Assembly: GCA_019509685.1 (NCBI GenBank)
Contig: JAEKLU010000111.1
Span: forward strand, 1-13,749
Source of the DNA: Mesorhizobium sp.
GTDB taxonomy: Bacteria; Pseudomonadota; Alphaproteobacteria; Rhizobiales; Rhizobiaceae
DNA length: 13,749 nt
Direction: 5' to 3'
Shown here: one piece after another, positions 6,800 to 12,989 of the stretch
How the letters are laid out: each line of letters starts with the position of its first letter
Numbering within the stretch: position 1 is the first letter of the stretch
The notes under the pieces: model-generated
The model's database searches: none
Told to the model about the DNA's origin: nothing
The model's input: the letters and a program-made list of their open reading frames with translations, nothing else
Position numbers and translations under genes: made by a program

Positions 6800-6897
6800 A
6801 GTAGCGAATAGCGAATAGGGAGTAGCGAATAGGGAAGAACGGCGTCGCGCGGCGGGACATCAGATCCCTATTCGCTATTCGCTACTCCCTATTCGCT
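6800..6897. repeat. Inverted array of GCGAATAG units between phaA and phaB
   Basis: The left half (6800-6834) repeats AGCGAATAG three times with spacers GGAGT and none; the right half (6865-6897) carries the complement. Two perfect pairings exist: 6800-6821 with 6865-6886 (22 bp), and 6810-6832 with 6875-6897 (23 bp). They exclude one another because they share bases. The array begins three bases after the phaA stop and ends about 13 bp before the phaB ribosome site. I recall similar sequences between genes in Mesorhizobium and relatives. There is no T-run, so transcription into phaB is probably not ended here. Confidence 0.8.
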
Positions 6898-6922
6898 TCT
6901 CCGACCAACGGGAGAAGAACAC

Positions 6923-7606
6923 ATGAGCAAAGTAGCAATCGTCACCGGTGGCTCGCGCGGCATCGGCGCGGCCATATCGATCGCCCTGAAAAACGCCGGC
7001 TATTCGGTTGCCGCCAACTATGCCGGCAATGACGAGGCCGCGGCCAGGTTCAAGGCCGAGACCGGCATTCCAGTCTACAAATGGTCGGTCGCCGACTATG
7101 ACGCTTGCGCCGTTCTGGTCAACAACGCCGGCATCACCCGCGACGCCATGTTCCACAAGATCACGCGCGAGCAGTGGAAAGAGGTCATCGACACCAACCT
7201 GTCCGGCGTCTTCAACATGACCCATCCGCTGTGGAGCGGCATGCGCGATCGCAAGTTCGGCCGCGTCATCACCATTTCCTCGATCAACGGCCAGAAGGGC
7301 CAGGCGGGCCAGGTCAACTATTCCGCCGCCAAGGCCGGCGACATCGGTTTCTCGAAGGCGCTGGCGCAAGAGGGGGCACGCGCCGGCATCACCGTCAATG
7401 TCATCTGCCCCGGCTACATCGCCACCGAGATGGTCAAGGCGATCGATGAGAAGGTTCTCAACGAGCGCATCCTGCCGCAGATCCCGGTCGGCCGCCTCGG
7501 CGAGCCGGAAGAGATCGCGCGTTGCGTCGTCTTCCTCGCTTCCGACGACGCCGGTTTCATCACCGGCTCGACCATCACCGCCAATGGCGGCCAGTACTTC
7601 GCTTGA
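6923..7606 (+). CDS. phaB: Acetoacetyl-CoA reductase PhaB, with an internal in-frame shortening
   Basis: This short-chain dehydrogenase reduces acetoacetyl-CoA to (R)-3-hydroxybutyryl-CoA with NADPH. Visible features: cofactor loop TGGSRGIG (residues 8-15), NNAG (67-70), catalytic Ser120, Tyr133 and Lys137 (SING...NYSAAK), and the C-terminal GSTITANGGQYFA. The ribosome site GGGAGAAG precedes the ATG. The protein is 227 residues, whereas rhizobial PhaB is about 241. The missing 14 or so residues fall between Cys62 and Leu65, where relatives carry a helix of the type 'VxGIxxVExxLGPVD' before the LVNNAG strand; here the text reads DYDACAVLVNNAG. The frame is kept and all catalytic residues remain, but the lost helix packs against the cofactor fold, so activity may be impaired. 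A consensus or assembly error cannot be excluded. Confidence 0.93.
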   Translation: MSKVAIVTGGSRGIGAAISIALKNAGYSVAANYAGNDEAAARFKAETGIPVYKWSVADYDACAVLVNNAGITRDAMFHKITREQWKEVIDTNLSGVFNMTHPLWSGMRDRKFGRVITISSINGQKGQAGQVNYSAAKAGDIGFSKALAQEGARAGITVNVICPGYIATEMVKAIDEKVLNERILPQIPVGRLGEPEEIARCVVFLASDDAGFITGSTITANGGQYFA

Positions 7607-7618
7607 TGTGTTTTGAAA

Positions 7619-7650
7619 CCGGGCGGGCCCACCGGGCCGCCCGCTTTTTC
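7619..7650 (+). terminator. Rho-independent terminator of phaAB
   Basis: CGGGCGGGCCC (7620-7630) pairs with GGGCCGCCCG (7634-7643) with one bulged G and a 3-nt loop, followed by CTTTTTC. It begins 13 bp after the phaB stop. Confidence 0.9.
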
Positions 7651-7767
7651 GCTGGCCGACGACAGGCGACGCGAGGCGATGCCCCAATTCGGCACGCAAA
7701 GGTTAACGCCCCTTCCCGGCCTTGTGCGTAAGTCTCCTCGCAAGCTGTGCGCTGTCGGTGCACAAGC

Positions 7768-7776
7768 TGTGGATAA
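7768..7776 (-). promoter_or_regulatory. Consensus DnaA box
   Basis: TGTGGATAA is the exact complement of the consensus TTATCCACA. It is preceded by a CAAGCTGTG repeat (7741-7749 and 7763-7771). A weaker 7-of-9 match, AAATCCACA, is at 8059-8067. Confidence 0.55.
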
Positions 7777-7790
7777 CACCATATGTTGGG

Positions 7791-7863
7791 GTGAACAAAC
7801 CGGGAAACTTCATAGATCGCTGATTCGTCGCCGATTCGTTCCGGCTTTGGTCGGGAAGTTAAC
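7791..7863. repeat. Copy A of a duplicated module in the phaB-helicase gap
   Basis: Three blocks: GTGAACAAAC at 7791, a 22-bp block at 7821-7842 containing two GATTCGT units 11 bp apart, and GTTAACG at 7858-7864. The same blocks occur in copy B (8075-8147) at identical internal distances (30 and 37 bp from their starts), exactly 284 bp downstream. Confidence 0.75.
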
Positions 7864-8074
7864 GGCGGAGGCCTCAAACGTTACCGCATTCCTTAAAACC
7901 GGTTAGGAAAGATCAATAATTTCATAACCTTGTCGGCTGGGCGCCTGTCCGCGGCGATCGTTCACCGGCAAAGGTTAACGGACTCTCGCGCATTGCATCG
8001 TCTCAGCATAAATCGGGCCAGTTTCGCGATTCAGCATGTGGTGAGGACCACCGTCAAAAAATCCACATGTAGCC

Positions 8075-8147
8075 GTGAACAAAACCTGAATCCGAGCGAG
8101 TCTGTGATTCGTCGCTGATTCGTTCCAGACTCGTTCCAGCGGTTAAC
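8075..8147. repeat. Copy B of the duplicated module
   Basis: GTGAACAAAA at 8075, the 22-bp block at 8105-8126 (21 of 22 identical to copy A), and GTTAACG at 8142-8148. The spacers between the blocks are poorly conserved (for example 2 of 10 at 8095-8104), so the blocks appear to be under selection. An extra 11-bp GACTCGTTCCA unit extends the block to 8138. Confidence 0.75.
8088..8132. repeat. Phased GANTC array (CcrM methylation sites)
   Basis: GANTC occurs at 8088, 8098, 8106, 8117 and 8128: five sites in 45 bp, spaced 10, 8, 11 and 11 bp, close to one DNA turn. The last three are tandem 11-bp units of the form GA[TC]TCGT[CT][GC]C. Four more GANTC sites lie at 7822, 7833, 7981 and 8028. At this base composition roughly one site per 300 bp is expected. 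Confidence 0.8.
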
Positions 8148-8274
8148 GCCAGCGGCTTTTGTCCACTCTTCAAGACGGCATCGATCCCGCGAAAGAACAT
8201 TCCGCTTTCGCTCCGCGCCTGAAATCCCTATGTGTCGCCTGTCATACGCGGCGGCAGCGCCACGTTTCCGACGA

Positions 8275-8324
8275 GAGCATGATCCCGGAAAGCGGGAACC
8301 GGTTTTCGGAGAAAGATCATGCTC
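8275..8324. repeat. 50-bp palindromic rhizobial repeat upstream of the helicase
   Basis: Arms GAGCATGATC (8275-8284) and GATCATGCTC (8315-8324) are perfect complements. The inner part (CCGGAAAGCGGGAACC / GGTTTTCGG) adds further pairing. I know this sequence type from memory as one of the commonest dispersed palindromes in Mesorhizobium and Rhizobium. Its presence in frame with the helicase marks the upstream extension as non-coding. Confidence 0.75.
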
Positions 8325-8362
8325 CAGCAATCAAAGCGGCAGAAAGCCTCATTTCCGAGCCG

Positions 8363-11300
8363 ATGAACATCCAGCCGAAACACAGAGAGCCGCTGATCCT
8401 TTCCGGCCGCGACGTCACCGCGGTGCTTGGACCGACCAACACCGGCAAGACGCATCTCGCCATCGAGCGCATGGTGGCGCATGAGAGCGGCGTCATCGGC
8501 CTGCCGCTGCGGCTGCTGGCGCGCGAGGTTTACACGAGAGTCTGTGAAAAGGTCGGCGCCCACAAGGTTGCGCTGATCACCGGCGAGGAAAAGATCCAGC
8601 CTGTGGGCGCGCGATATTCGGTGTGCACCGTCGAGGCGATGCCGCGCGAGACCGACGCCGCCTTCGTCGCCATCGATGAGGTGCAGCTTGCCGGCGATCT
8701 CGAGCGCGGCCACATCTTCACCGACCGCATCCTCAATCTGCGCGGCCGCCAGGAGACGCTGCTGCTTGGCGCCGCCACCATGCACGGCATCCTGCAGCGG
8801 CTCTTGAAGAGCGTGTCGGTGGTGACGCGGCCGCGCCTGTCGCATCTCGCCTATGCCGGTTCCAAGAAACTCACCCGCCTGCCGCGGCGCACTGCGATCG
8901 TCGCCTTCTCGACCGACGAGGTCTATGCCATCGCCGAGCTGATCCGCCGCCAGCAGGGCGGAGCCGCCGTCGTGCTCGGCGCGCTCTCGCCGCGCACCCG
9001 CAATGCCCAGGTGGCGCTGTTCCAGTCGGGCGACGTCGACTATCTCATCGCCACCGACGCCATCGGCATGGGGCTGAACCTCGATCTCGACCATGTCGCC
9101 TTCGCCCAGAACCGCAAGTTCGACGGTTACCAGTACCGCAACCTGACCGCGGCCGAGCTTGGCCAGATCGCCGGCCGCGCCGGCCGCCATCTGCGCGACG
9201 GCACCTTCGGCGTCACCGGCCAGGTCGACCCGCTCGACGAGGACCTGGTCAAGAAGATCGAGGGCCACGACTTCGACCCGGTGAAGGTGCTGCAGTGGCG
9301 CACCGCCCAGTTCGATTTTTCGAACCTCGACGCGCTGAAGCGGTCGATCGAAACCAATGCGCCGGTCGAGGGACTGACGCGGGCGCTGCCGGCGGTCGAT
9401 GCGCAGGCGCTGGAACATCTGTCGCGCGACGAGGCAATTCGGGCTTTGGCCACCAGCAAGGAACGAGTGGCGCTGCTTTGGGAAGCCTGCGCCTTGCCCG
9501 ACTACCGCAAGATCGCGCCGGCACAGCATGCTGACCTTATCGCTTCGATCTATATGGACCTCGCCCGTCACGGGCACGTCGACGAGAATTACATGGCCGA
9601 GCAGGTACGCCGCGCCGACACGACCGAAGGCGATATCGACACGCTGTCGCACCGCATCGCGCAGATCCGAACCTGGACATTCGTGTCCAACAGGCCGGGC
9701 TGGCTGGCCGATCAGCTACACTGGCAGGAAAAGACGCGCGAAATCGAAGACAGATTGTCGGATGCGCTGCATGAGCGGTTGACGAAACGCTTCGTAGACC
9801 GCAGGACTTCCGTCCTCATGCGGCGCCTTAGAGAAAATACGATGCCTGAAGCCGAAATCAGCCCAACCGGAACCGTCCTCGTCGAAGGCCATCATGTCGG
9901 CGAACTGCAAGGGTTCCGCTTCACTGCCGACCAGAGCGCCGGCGGCGAGGACGCCAAGGCGGTGCGCACCGCCGCACAGAAGGCGCTCGCGGCAGAGTTC
10001 GAGGCGCGCGCCGAACGTTTTGGCGCTTGCGCCAATGGCGATCTCGCTTTGGGCTCGGACGGCGTCTTGCGCTGGATCGGCGCGCCGATCGGCACGCTGG
10101 TCTCCGCCGACGAGGCGCTGAAGCCGAGGCTGGTGCTTCTGGCCGACGAGCAGCTGACGGGTCCCGCCCGTGACAAGGTCGCGGCGCGCGCCGAGCGTTT
10201 CGTCAATTTCCAGATCGAGTCGCTGTTGAAGCCGCTGGTCGACCTTAAGAATGCCGAACAGCTCGCCGGCATCGCGCGTGGCATCGCCTTCCAGCTGGTC
10301 GAGCATTTCGGCCTGATCAACCGCCGCGACATCGCCGAAGAGATGAAGTCGCTCGACCAGGAAGGCCGCGCCGCCTTGCGCCGTCTCGGCGTGCGCTTCG
10401 GCGCCTACCATGTCTTCGTCCCGGCGCTGATCAAGCCTGCGCCGGCCGGACTGGTGACGCTGCTCTGGGCGCTGAAGAACGACGGCAAGGACAAGCCCGG
10501 CTTCGGCGACGTGGTGCATGCGCTGGCCTCGGGCCGCACCTCGGTGGTCATCGATCCTGCCTTCGACAAGACTTTCTACAAGCTCGCCGGCTACCGCAAT
10601 CTCGGCCGCCGCGCCGTGCGCATCGACATTCTCGAGCGGCTTGCCGACCTGATCCGCCCGGCGACCAACTGGAAGCCCGGTCTCGGCCAGCGGCCGGACG
10701 GCGCCTATGACGGCCAGTCCTTCATGGTGACGCCGCCGATGATGTCGATCCTCGGCGCCACCGCCGACGACATGGAAGAGATCCTGAAGGGTCTCGGCTA
10801 TCGCGCCGAGCCAAAGCCCCCGGCCGAAGTGAAGGCAAAACTCGACGCGCAGGACAATGCCGCCCGCGAGGCAGCCGCCGCGAAGCTGGCGGCGGAAGAG
10901 GCCGCGCGTGCCGCGGCAGCGGCCGAAACCGCGCCAGCGGCTGATGCCGTCACCGAAACGCCGGCTGAAAACACCGACGTCACCGCCGATCCGACCGCGA
11001 CGGCGGAGCCCGTGACCGAAACTGCCCCGGAGCCGACCATCGAAGCGGATGCCGAACCCGCGCCGGAAGAGACGGTGCTTGCGGACGCCGTGGAGGCAAG
11101 CGATCCGGTAGAAGAGCAAGCCGATACACCGGCGACTGCCGAGGCGGCACCGCCGGCAGCCGAAGCCGTTGAACCCGCAGTCGAGCCTGAAATCTCGGCG
11201 GAAGGCGACACCGCACCGGTAGAGGTCGTCGAAGCATCGCAAACCACGCCCAGCGAGGCGCCAGCCGAGCCGGAGGAACCAAAACCGATCCTGCTGTGGC

Positions 11301-11743
11301 GACAGGCCCGTTTCGATCATCAGCGCCCGCGTCATCGCCACGACAACCGTCGCGACAATCGCCCGCGCGGCAACCAGCCCGCGCGTGACGGCCAGCCTGG
11401 CGCCGCCAGCGCCCAGCCCGGCGACCAGCCTGCCAATGAAGGCCGCCGCGACGGCGCCGGCAAGCCGCGCTTCGATCGCTCGAAGTTCAAGCCGCGGCTG
11501 GAGAACGGCGACCGGCGAGAGAATGGCGAGCGACGTGAAGGCAGGCCGCAGGGCGAGCGCCCCGAGGGGGGCCGCCGCGAAGGCCGGCCCGACTGGAAGG
11601 GCAAGAGGCAAGATGGCAAGGGCAACGCTCCAGGCGGCAAGCCAGCCTTCCAGGCCAAGCCCCGCGAAGAACGGCCGGTGCGTTTCGACCCGGATTCACC
11701 CTTCGCCAAGCTTGCCGCCTTGCGCGACCAGCTGAAGAAGTAA
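8363..11743 (+). CDS. SUV3-like superfamily 2 RNA helicase with long disordered C-terminal tail
   Basis: This is a 1126-residue protein from the ATG at 8363. Helicase motifs: Walker A GPTNTGKT (23-30), IGLPLRLLAREVY (45-57), Walker B DEVQ (105-108), motif V ATDAIGMGLN (230-239) and motif VI QIAGRAGR (268-275). This set resembles mitochondrial SUV3, the RNA helicase partner of an exoribonuclease. An alpha-helical region of unknown role follows to about 815. Then come an acidic Ala/Glu/Pro stretch (about 815-975), a basic Arg/Gly/Asn/Gln/His-rich stretch (about 976-1105) and a short conserved end, FDPDSPFAKLAALRDQLKK. The frame is open to 8159, but that part crosses a dispersed palindrome (8275-8324), so I prefer 8363; its ribosome site is weak. 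The S4 gene starts 15 bp after the stop, suggesting one operon. Role in RNA turnover or ribosome assembly is inferred. Confidence 0.9.
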   Translation: MNIQPKHREPLILSGRDVTAVLGPTNTGKTHLAIERMVAHESGVIGLPLRLLAREVYTRVCEKVGAHKVALITGEEKIQPVGARYSVCTVEAMPRETDAAFVAIDEVQLAGDLERGHIFTDRILNLRGRQETLLLGAATMHGILQRLLKSVSVVTRPRLSHLAYAGSKKLTRLPRRTAIVAFSTDEVYAIAELIRRQQGGAAVVLGALSPRTRNAQVALFQSGDVDYLIATDAIGMGLNLDLDHVAFAQNRKFDGYQYRNLTAAELGQIAGRAGRHLRDGTFGVTGQVDPLDEDLVKKIEGHDFDPVKVLQWRTAQFDFSNLDALKRSIETNAPVEGLTRALPAVDAQALEHLSRDEAIRALATSKERVALLWEACALPDYRKIAPAQHADLIASIYMDLARHGHVDENYMAEQVRRADTTEGDIDTLSHRIAQIRTWTFVSNRPGWLADQLHWQEKTREIEDRLSDALHERLTKRFVDRRTSVLMRRLRENTMPEAEISPTGTVLVEGHHVGELQGFRFTADQSAGGEDAKAVRTAAQKALAAEFEARAERFGACANGDLALGSDGVLRWIGAPIGTLVSADEALKPRLVLLADEQLTGPARDKVAARAERFVNFQIESLLKPLVDLKNAEQLAGIARGIAFQLVEHFGLINRRDIAEEMKSLDQEGRAALRRLGVRFGAYHVFVPALIKPAPAGLVTLLWALKNDGKDKPGFGDVVHALASGRTSVVIDPAFDKTFYKLAGYRNLGRRAVRIDILERLADLIRPATNWKPGLGQRPDGAYDGQSFMVTPPMMSILGATADDMEEILKGLGYRAEPKPPAEVKAKLDAQDNAAREAAAAKLAAEEAARAAAAAETAPAADAVTETPAENTDVTADPTATAEPVTETAPEPTIEADAEPAPEETVLADAVEASDPVEEQADTPATAEAAPPAAEAVEPAVEPEISAEGDTAPVEVVEASQTTPSEAPAEPEEPKPILLWRQARFDHQRPRHRHDNRRDNRPRGNQPARDGQPGAASAQPGDQPANEGRRDGAGKPRFDRSKFKPRLENGDRRENGERREGRPQGERPEGGRREGRPDWKGKRQDGKGNAPGGKPAFQAKPREERPVRFDPDSPFAKLAALRDQLKK

Positions 11744-11758
11744 CCCCGGCCGGTTCGG

Positions 11759-12145
11759 ATGGTTGGAGAAGGCCGCCAGCGCATCGACAAATGGCTGTTC
11801 TTCTCGCGCGCCGTGAAATCGCGCTCGCTCGCGGCAAAAATCGTCGTTGCCGGCCGTGTCCGCATCAATCGCGACAAAGCAGCGCAGGCCTCGGATCTGG
11901 TCAAGCCCGGTGACGTGCTGACCATCACGCTCGAGGGCCGTATCCTGGTCTGGAAAGTCGTGAACTGCGGCACGCGGCGCGGTCCCGCCGATGAGGCGCG
12001 TCTGCTTTACGAGGACATGTCGCCAACGCCGACGCCAAAGGGCGGGGCCGTTCGCGACGCCATTCCAGCGCTGCGCGAGGCCGGCAGCGGCCGCCCGACC
12101 AAACGGGAGCGTCGGCAAACCGACCGGCTGCTCGGCGACGACTGA
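11759..12145 (+). CDS. S4-domain RNA-binding protein, Hsp15-like
   Basis: This is a 128-residue protein. Residues about 7-65 form an S4 RNA-binding domain (QRIDKWLFFSRAVKSRSLAA, then VAGRVRINRDKAA and VKPGDVLTI). This is the pattern of Hsp15/HslR, which binds 50S subunits carrying a nascent chain. The C-terminal third is charged and probably flexible (TKRERRQTDRLLGDD). It starts 15 bp after the helicase stop without a clear ribosome site, so translational coupling and cotranscription are likely. The gene pair helicase-S4 hints at a shared role on ribosomal or structured RNA. Family membership is clear; orthology to E. coli hslR is not claimed. Confidence 0.88.
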   Translation: MVGEGRQRIDKWLFFSRAVKSRSLAAKIVVAGRVRINRDKAAQASDLVKPGDVLTITLEGRILVWKVVNCGTRRGPADEARLLYEDMSPTPTPKGGAVRDAIPALREAGSGRPTKRERRQTDRLLGDD

Positions 12146-12204
12146 ACACATTGAACTGGGTCTGAAGCGGCAAACGGCTGGAATTCCATTTCCGCAACGC
12201 GGCC

Positions 12205-12240
12205 TTGCCCGCATGCGCCGCCCTTGCATGCGGCGGGCAA
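12205..12240. terminator. GC-rich hairpin between the S4 gene and fdxA
   Basis: TTGCCCGC (12205-12212) pairs with GCGGGCAA (12233-12240), and the inner ATGC/GCAT can extend the stem past a 3-nt bulge. No T-run follows. It may be a weak terminator or RNA-stability element. Confidence 0.4.
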
Positions 12241-12294
12241 AGGCGTTACCTCACCTGAAAAAGCCGAGCAAATCGGGACTTTCCGGAGCCTGCA

Positions 12295-12633
12295 ATGACC
12301 TATGTCGTGACCGACAATTGCATCAAATGCAAATATATGGACTGCATCGAGGTCTGTCCGGTCGACTGTTTCTACGAAGGCGAGAACATGCTCGTCATCC
12401 ATCCCGACGAATGCATCGACTGCGGCGTCTGCGAACCGGAATGTCCGGCCGACGCGATCAAGCCGGATACGGAGTCCGGCCTCGACAAATGGTTGCAGGT
12501 CAACACCGAATATGCCGAGAAATGGCCCAATATCACGGCCAAGAAAGAGCCGCCGGCGGACGCCAAGAGCTTCGATGGCGAGGCCGGAAAGTTCGAGAAA
12601 TATTTTTCGGCGGAGCCGGGCGAAGGCGACTGA
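12295..12633 (+). CDS. fdxA: Seven-iron ferredoxin FdxA
   Basis: The 112-residue ferredoxin has the length and cysteine layout of the Azotobacter FdI / 7Fe family. By comparison with that family, Cys9, Cys17 and Cys50 bind the 3Fe-4S cluster, and Cys21, Cys40, Cys43 and Cys46 bind the 4Fe-4S cluster. Cys12 and Cys25 are the extra, non-ligand cysteines. The conserved '[20 protein letters not shown]' separates the two halves. The C-terminal extension (about residues 60-112) is typical for the family. GGAG six bases before the ATG fixes the start. FdxA is a soluble electron carrier; its partner here is unknown. It lies 149 bp after the S4 gene beyond a hairpin and 356 bp before carD, so it may have its own promoter. 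The context fdxA-carD is common in rhizobia as I remember it. Confidence 0.95.
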   Translation: MTYVVTDNCIKCKYMDCIEVCPVDCFYEGENMLVIHPDECIDCGVCEPECPADAIKPDTESGLDKWLQVNTEYAEKWPNITAKKEPPADAKSFDGEAGKFEKYFSAEPGEGD

Positions 12634-12762
12634 TTTTGCCGGCCCGACGCAGCGTAACGGCAACAAAACAATTACTGTCTTGACAGACAGCGATGGTGCT
12701 TGGCGTTAGCGAACACAGCAAAACCTTGATTCTTCCGACTTTTTGTGTTACATCAGACAAAC

Positions 12763-12778
12763 ATGCCGGTGACACAAC
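12763..12778 (+). repeat. Direct repeat, first copy, at a possible leader ORF start
   Basis: ATGCCGGTGACACAAC recurs exactly at 12957-12972, 194 bp downstream. In both places the ATG opens a frame reading MPVTQ. The second copy is in frame with carD. Confidence 0.8.
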
Positions 12779-12956
12779 GTCGATTTATGGCGCTAACGCC
12801 CCAAATCACTGAAAGGTGAGCTTCTCAATCCGGGACCAGAGCGATCTGGGTCAGGCGGTCGCATTCGCGCGGTTGCCGACCTCTGCTTTATTCCGGTGGC
12901 TCGTCTGTTGTGCGGCTAACGGTCGGCAAATCGACCACGAGTTTGGGGCCGGCATG

Positions 12957-12972
12957 ATGCCGGTGACACAAC
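12957..12972 (+). repeat. Direct repeat, second copy, in frame with carD
   Basis: Exact copy of 12763-12778. Its ATG at 12957 lies 11 codons upstream of the chosen carD start and gives an alternative N-terminus, MPVTQQGVQGV. It overlaps the AAGGAG (12973-12978 begins right after) that would serve the downstream ATG. Confidence 0.8.
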
Positions 12973-12989
12973 AAGGAGTTCAGGGCGTA

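Larger units (their letters stand above)
7607..8362. promoter_or_regulatory. 756-bp gene-free region with origin-like or cell-cycle control signals
   Basis: After the phaB terminator no convincing gene is seen on either strand up to the helicase start. The region holds one consensus DnaA box (7768-7776), four GTTAAC sites (7702, 7858, 7974 and 8142, each starting there), nine GANTC sites between 7822 and 8132, an AT-richer stretch (about 7890-7930), and a duplicated three-part module (7791-7863 and 8075-8147). These features together resemble alphaproteobacterial chromosome origins, which combine DnaA, CtrA and CcrM sites. A strongly methylation-controlled promoter for the helicase operon is the main alternative. 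The rhizobial oriC I know of lies near hemE, not here, which argues for caution. Confidence 0.5.
12634..12989 (+). promoter_or_regulatory. 356-bp carD leader and promoter region
   Basis: No full gene is visible. Possible promoter elements are CTTGAC at 12679-12684 without a good -10, and TTGATT (12726-12731) with TTACAT (12748-12753) at 16-bp spacing. An 18-codon open frame starts at 12763 (MPVTQRRFMALTPQITER) and ends at 12819. Its first 16 bases recur at 12957-12972 next to the carD start. The long leader suggests transcript-level or translational control of carD. Confidence 0.45.

Noticed and set aside
6800..6897. CRISPR-like array between phaA and phaB
   Set aside because: The short repeated unit has no spacers of uniform length and is arranged as an inverted repeat, so it is a palindromic element, not a CRISPR.
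7607..8362. repABC-type or plasmid origin
   Set aside because: No replication initiator or partition gene is present, and the neighbours are chromosomal housekeeping genes. Only a chromosomal origin or a promoter region remains plausible.
8228..9652. 474-codon minus-strand frame opposite the helicase N-terminal part
   Set aside because: It overlaps the Walker A, DEVQ and motif V/VI coding region of the plus-strand gene and has no recognisable family.
9716..11611. Very long open frame (631 codons) on the minus strand opposite the helicase gene
   Set aside because: It is antisense to a helicase with clear motifs. Its protein is Arg/Gly/Ala-rich with no domain, as expected from high-GC codon bias on the opposite strand.
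11240..11700. Tandem repeat or frameshift in the helicase tail
   Set aside because: The Arg/Gly/Glu-rich text stays in frame to a sensible conserved end and looks like ordinary low-complexity disorder, not a broken gene.
12636..12663. Terminator after fdxA (TTGCCG / CGGCAA)
   Set aside because: The stem is only 6 bp with a 16-nt loop and no T-run follows, so it is too weak to list as a feature.
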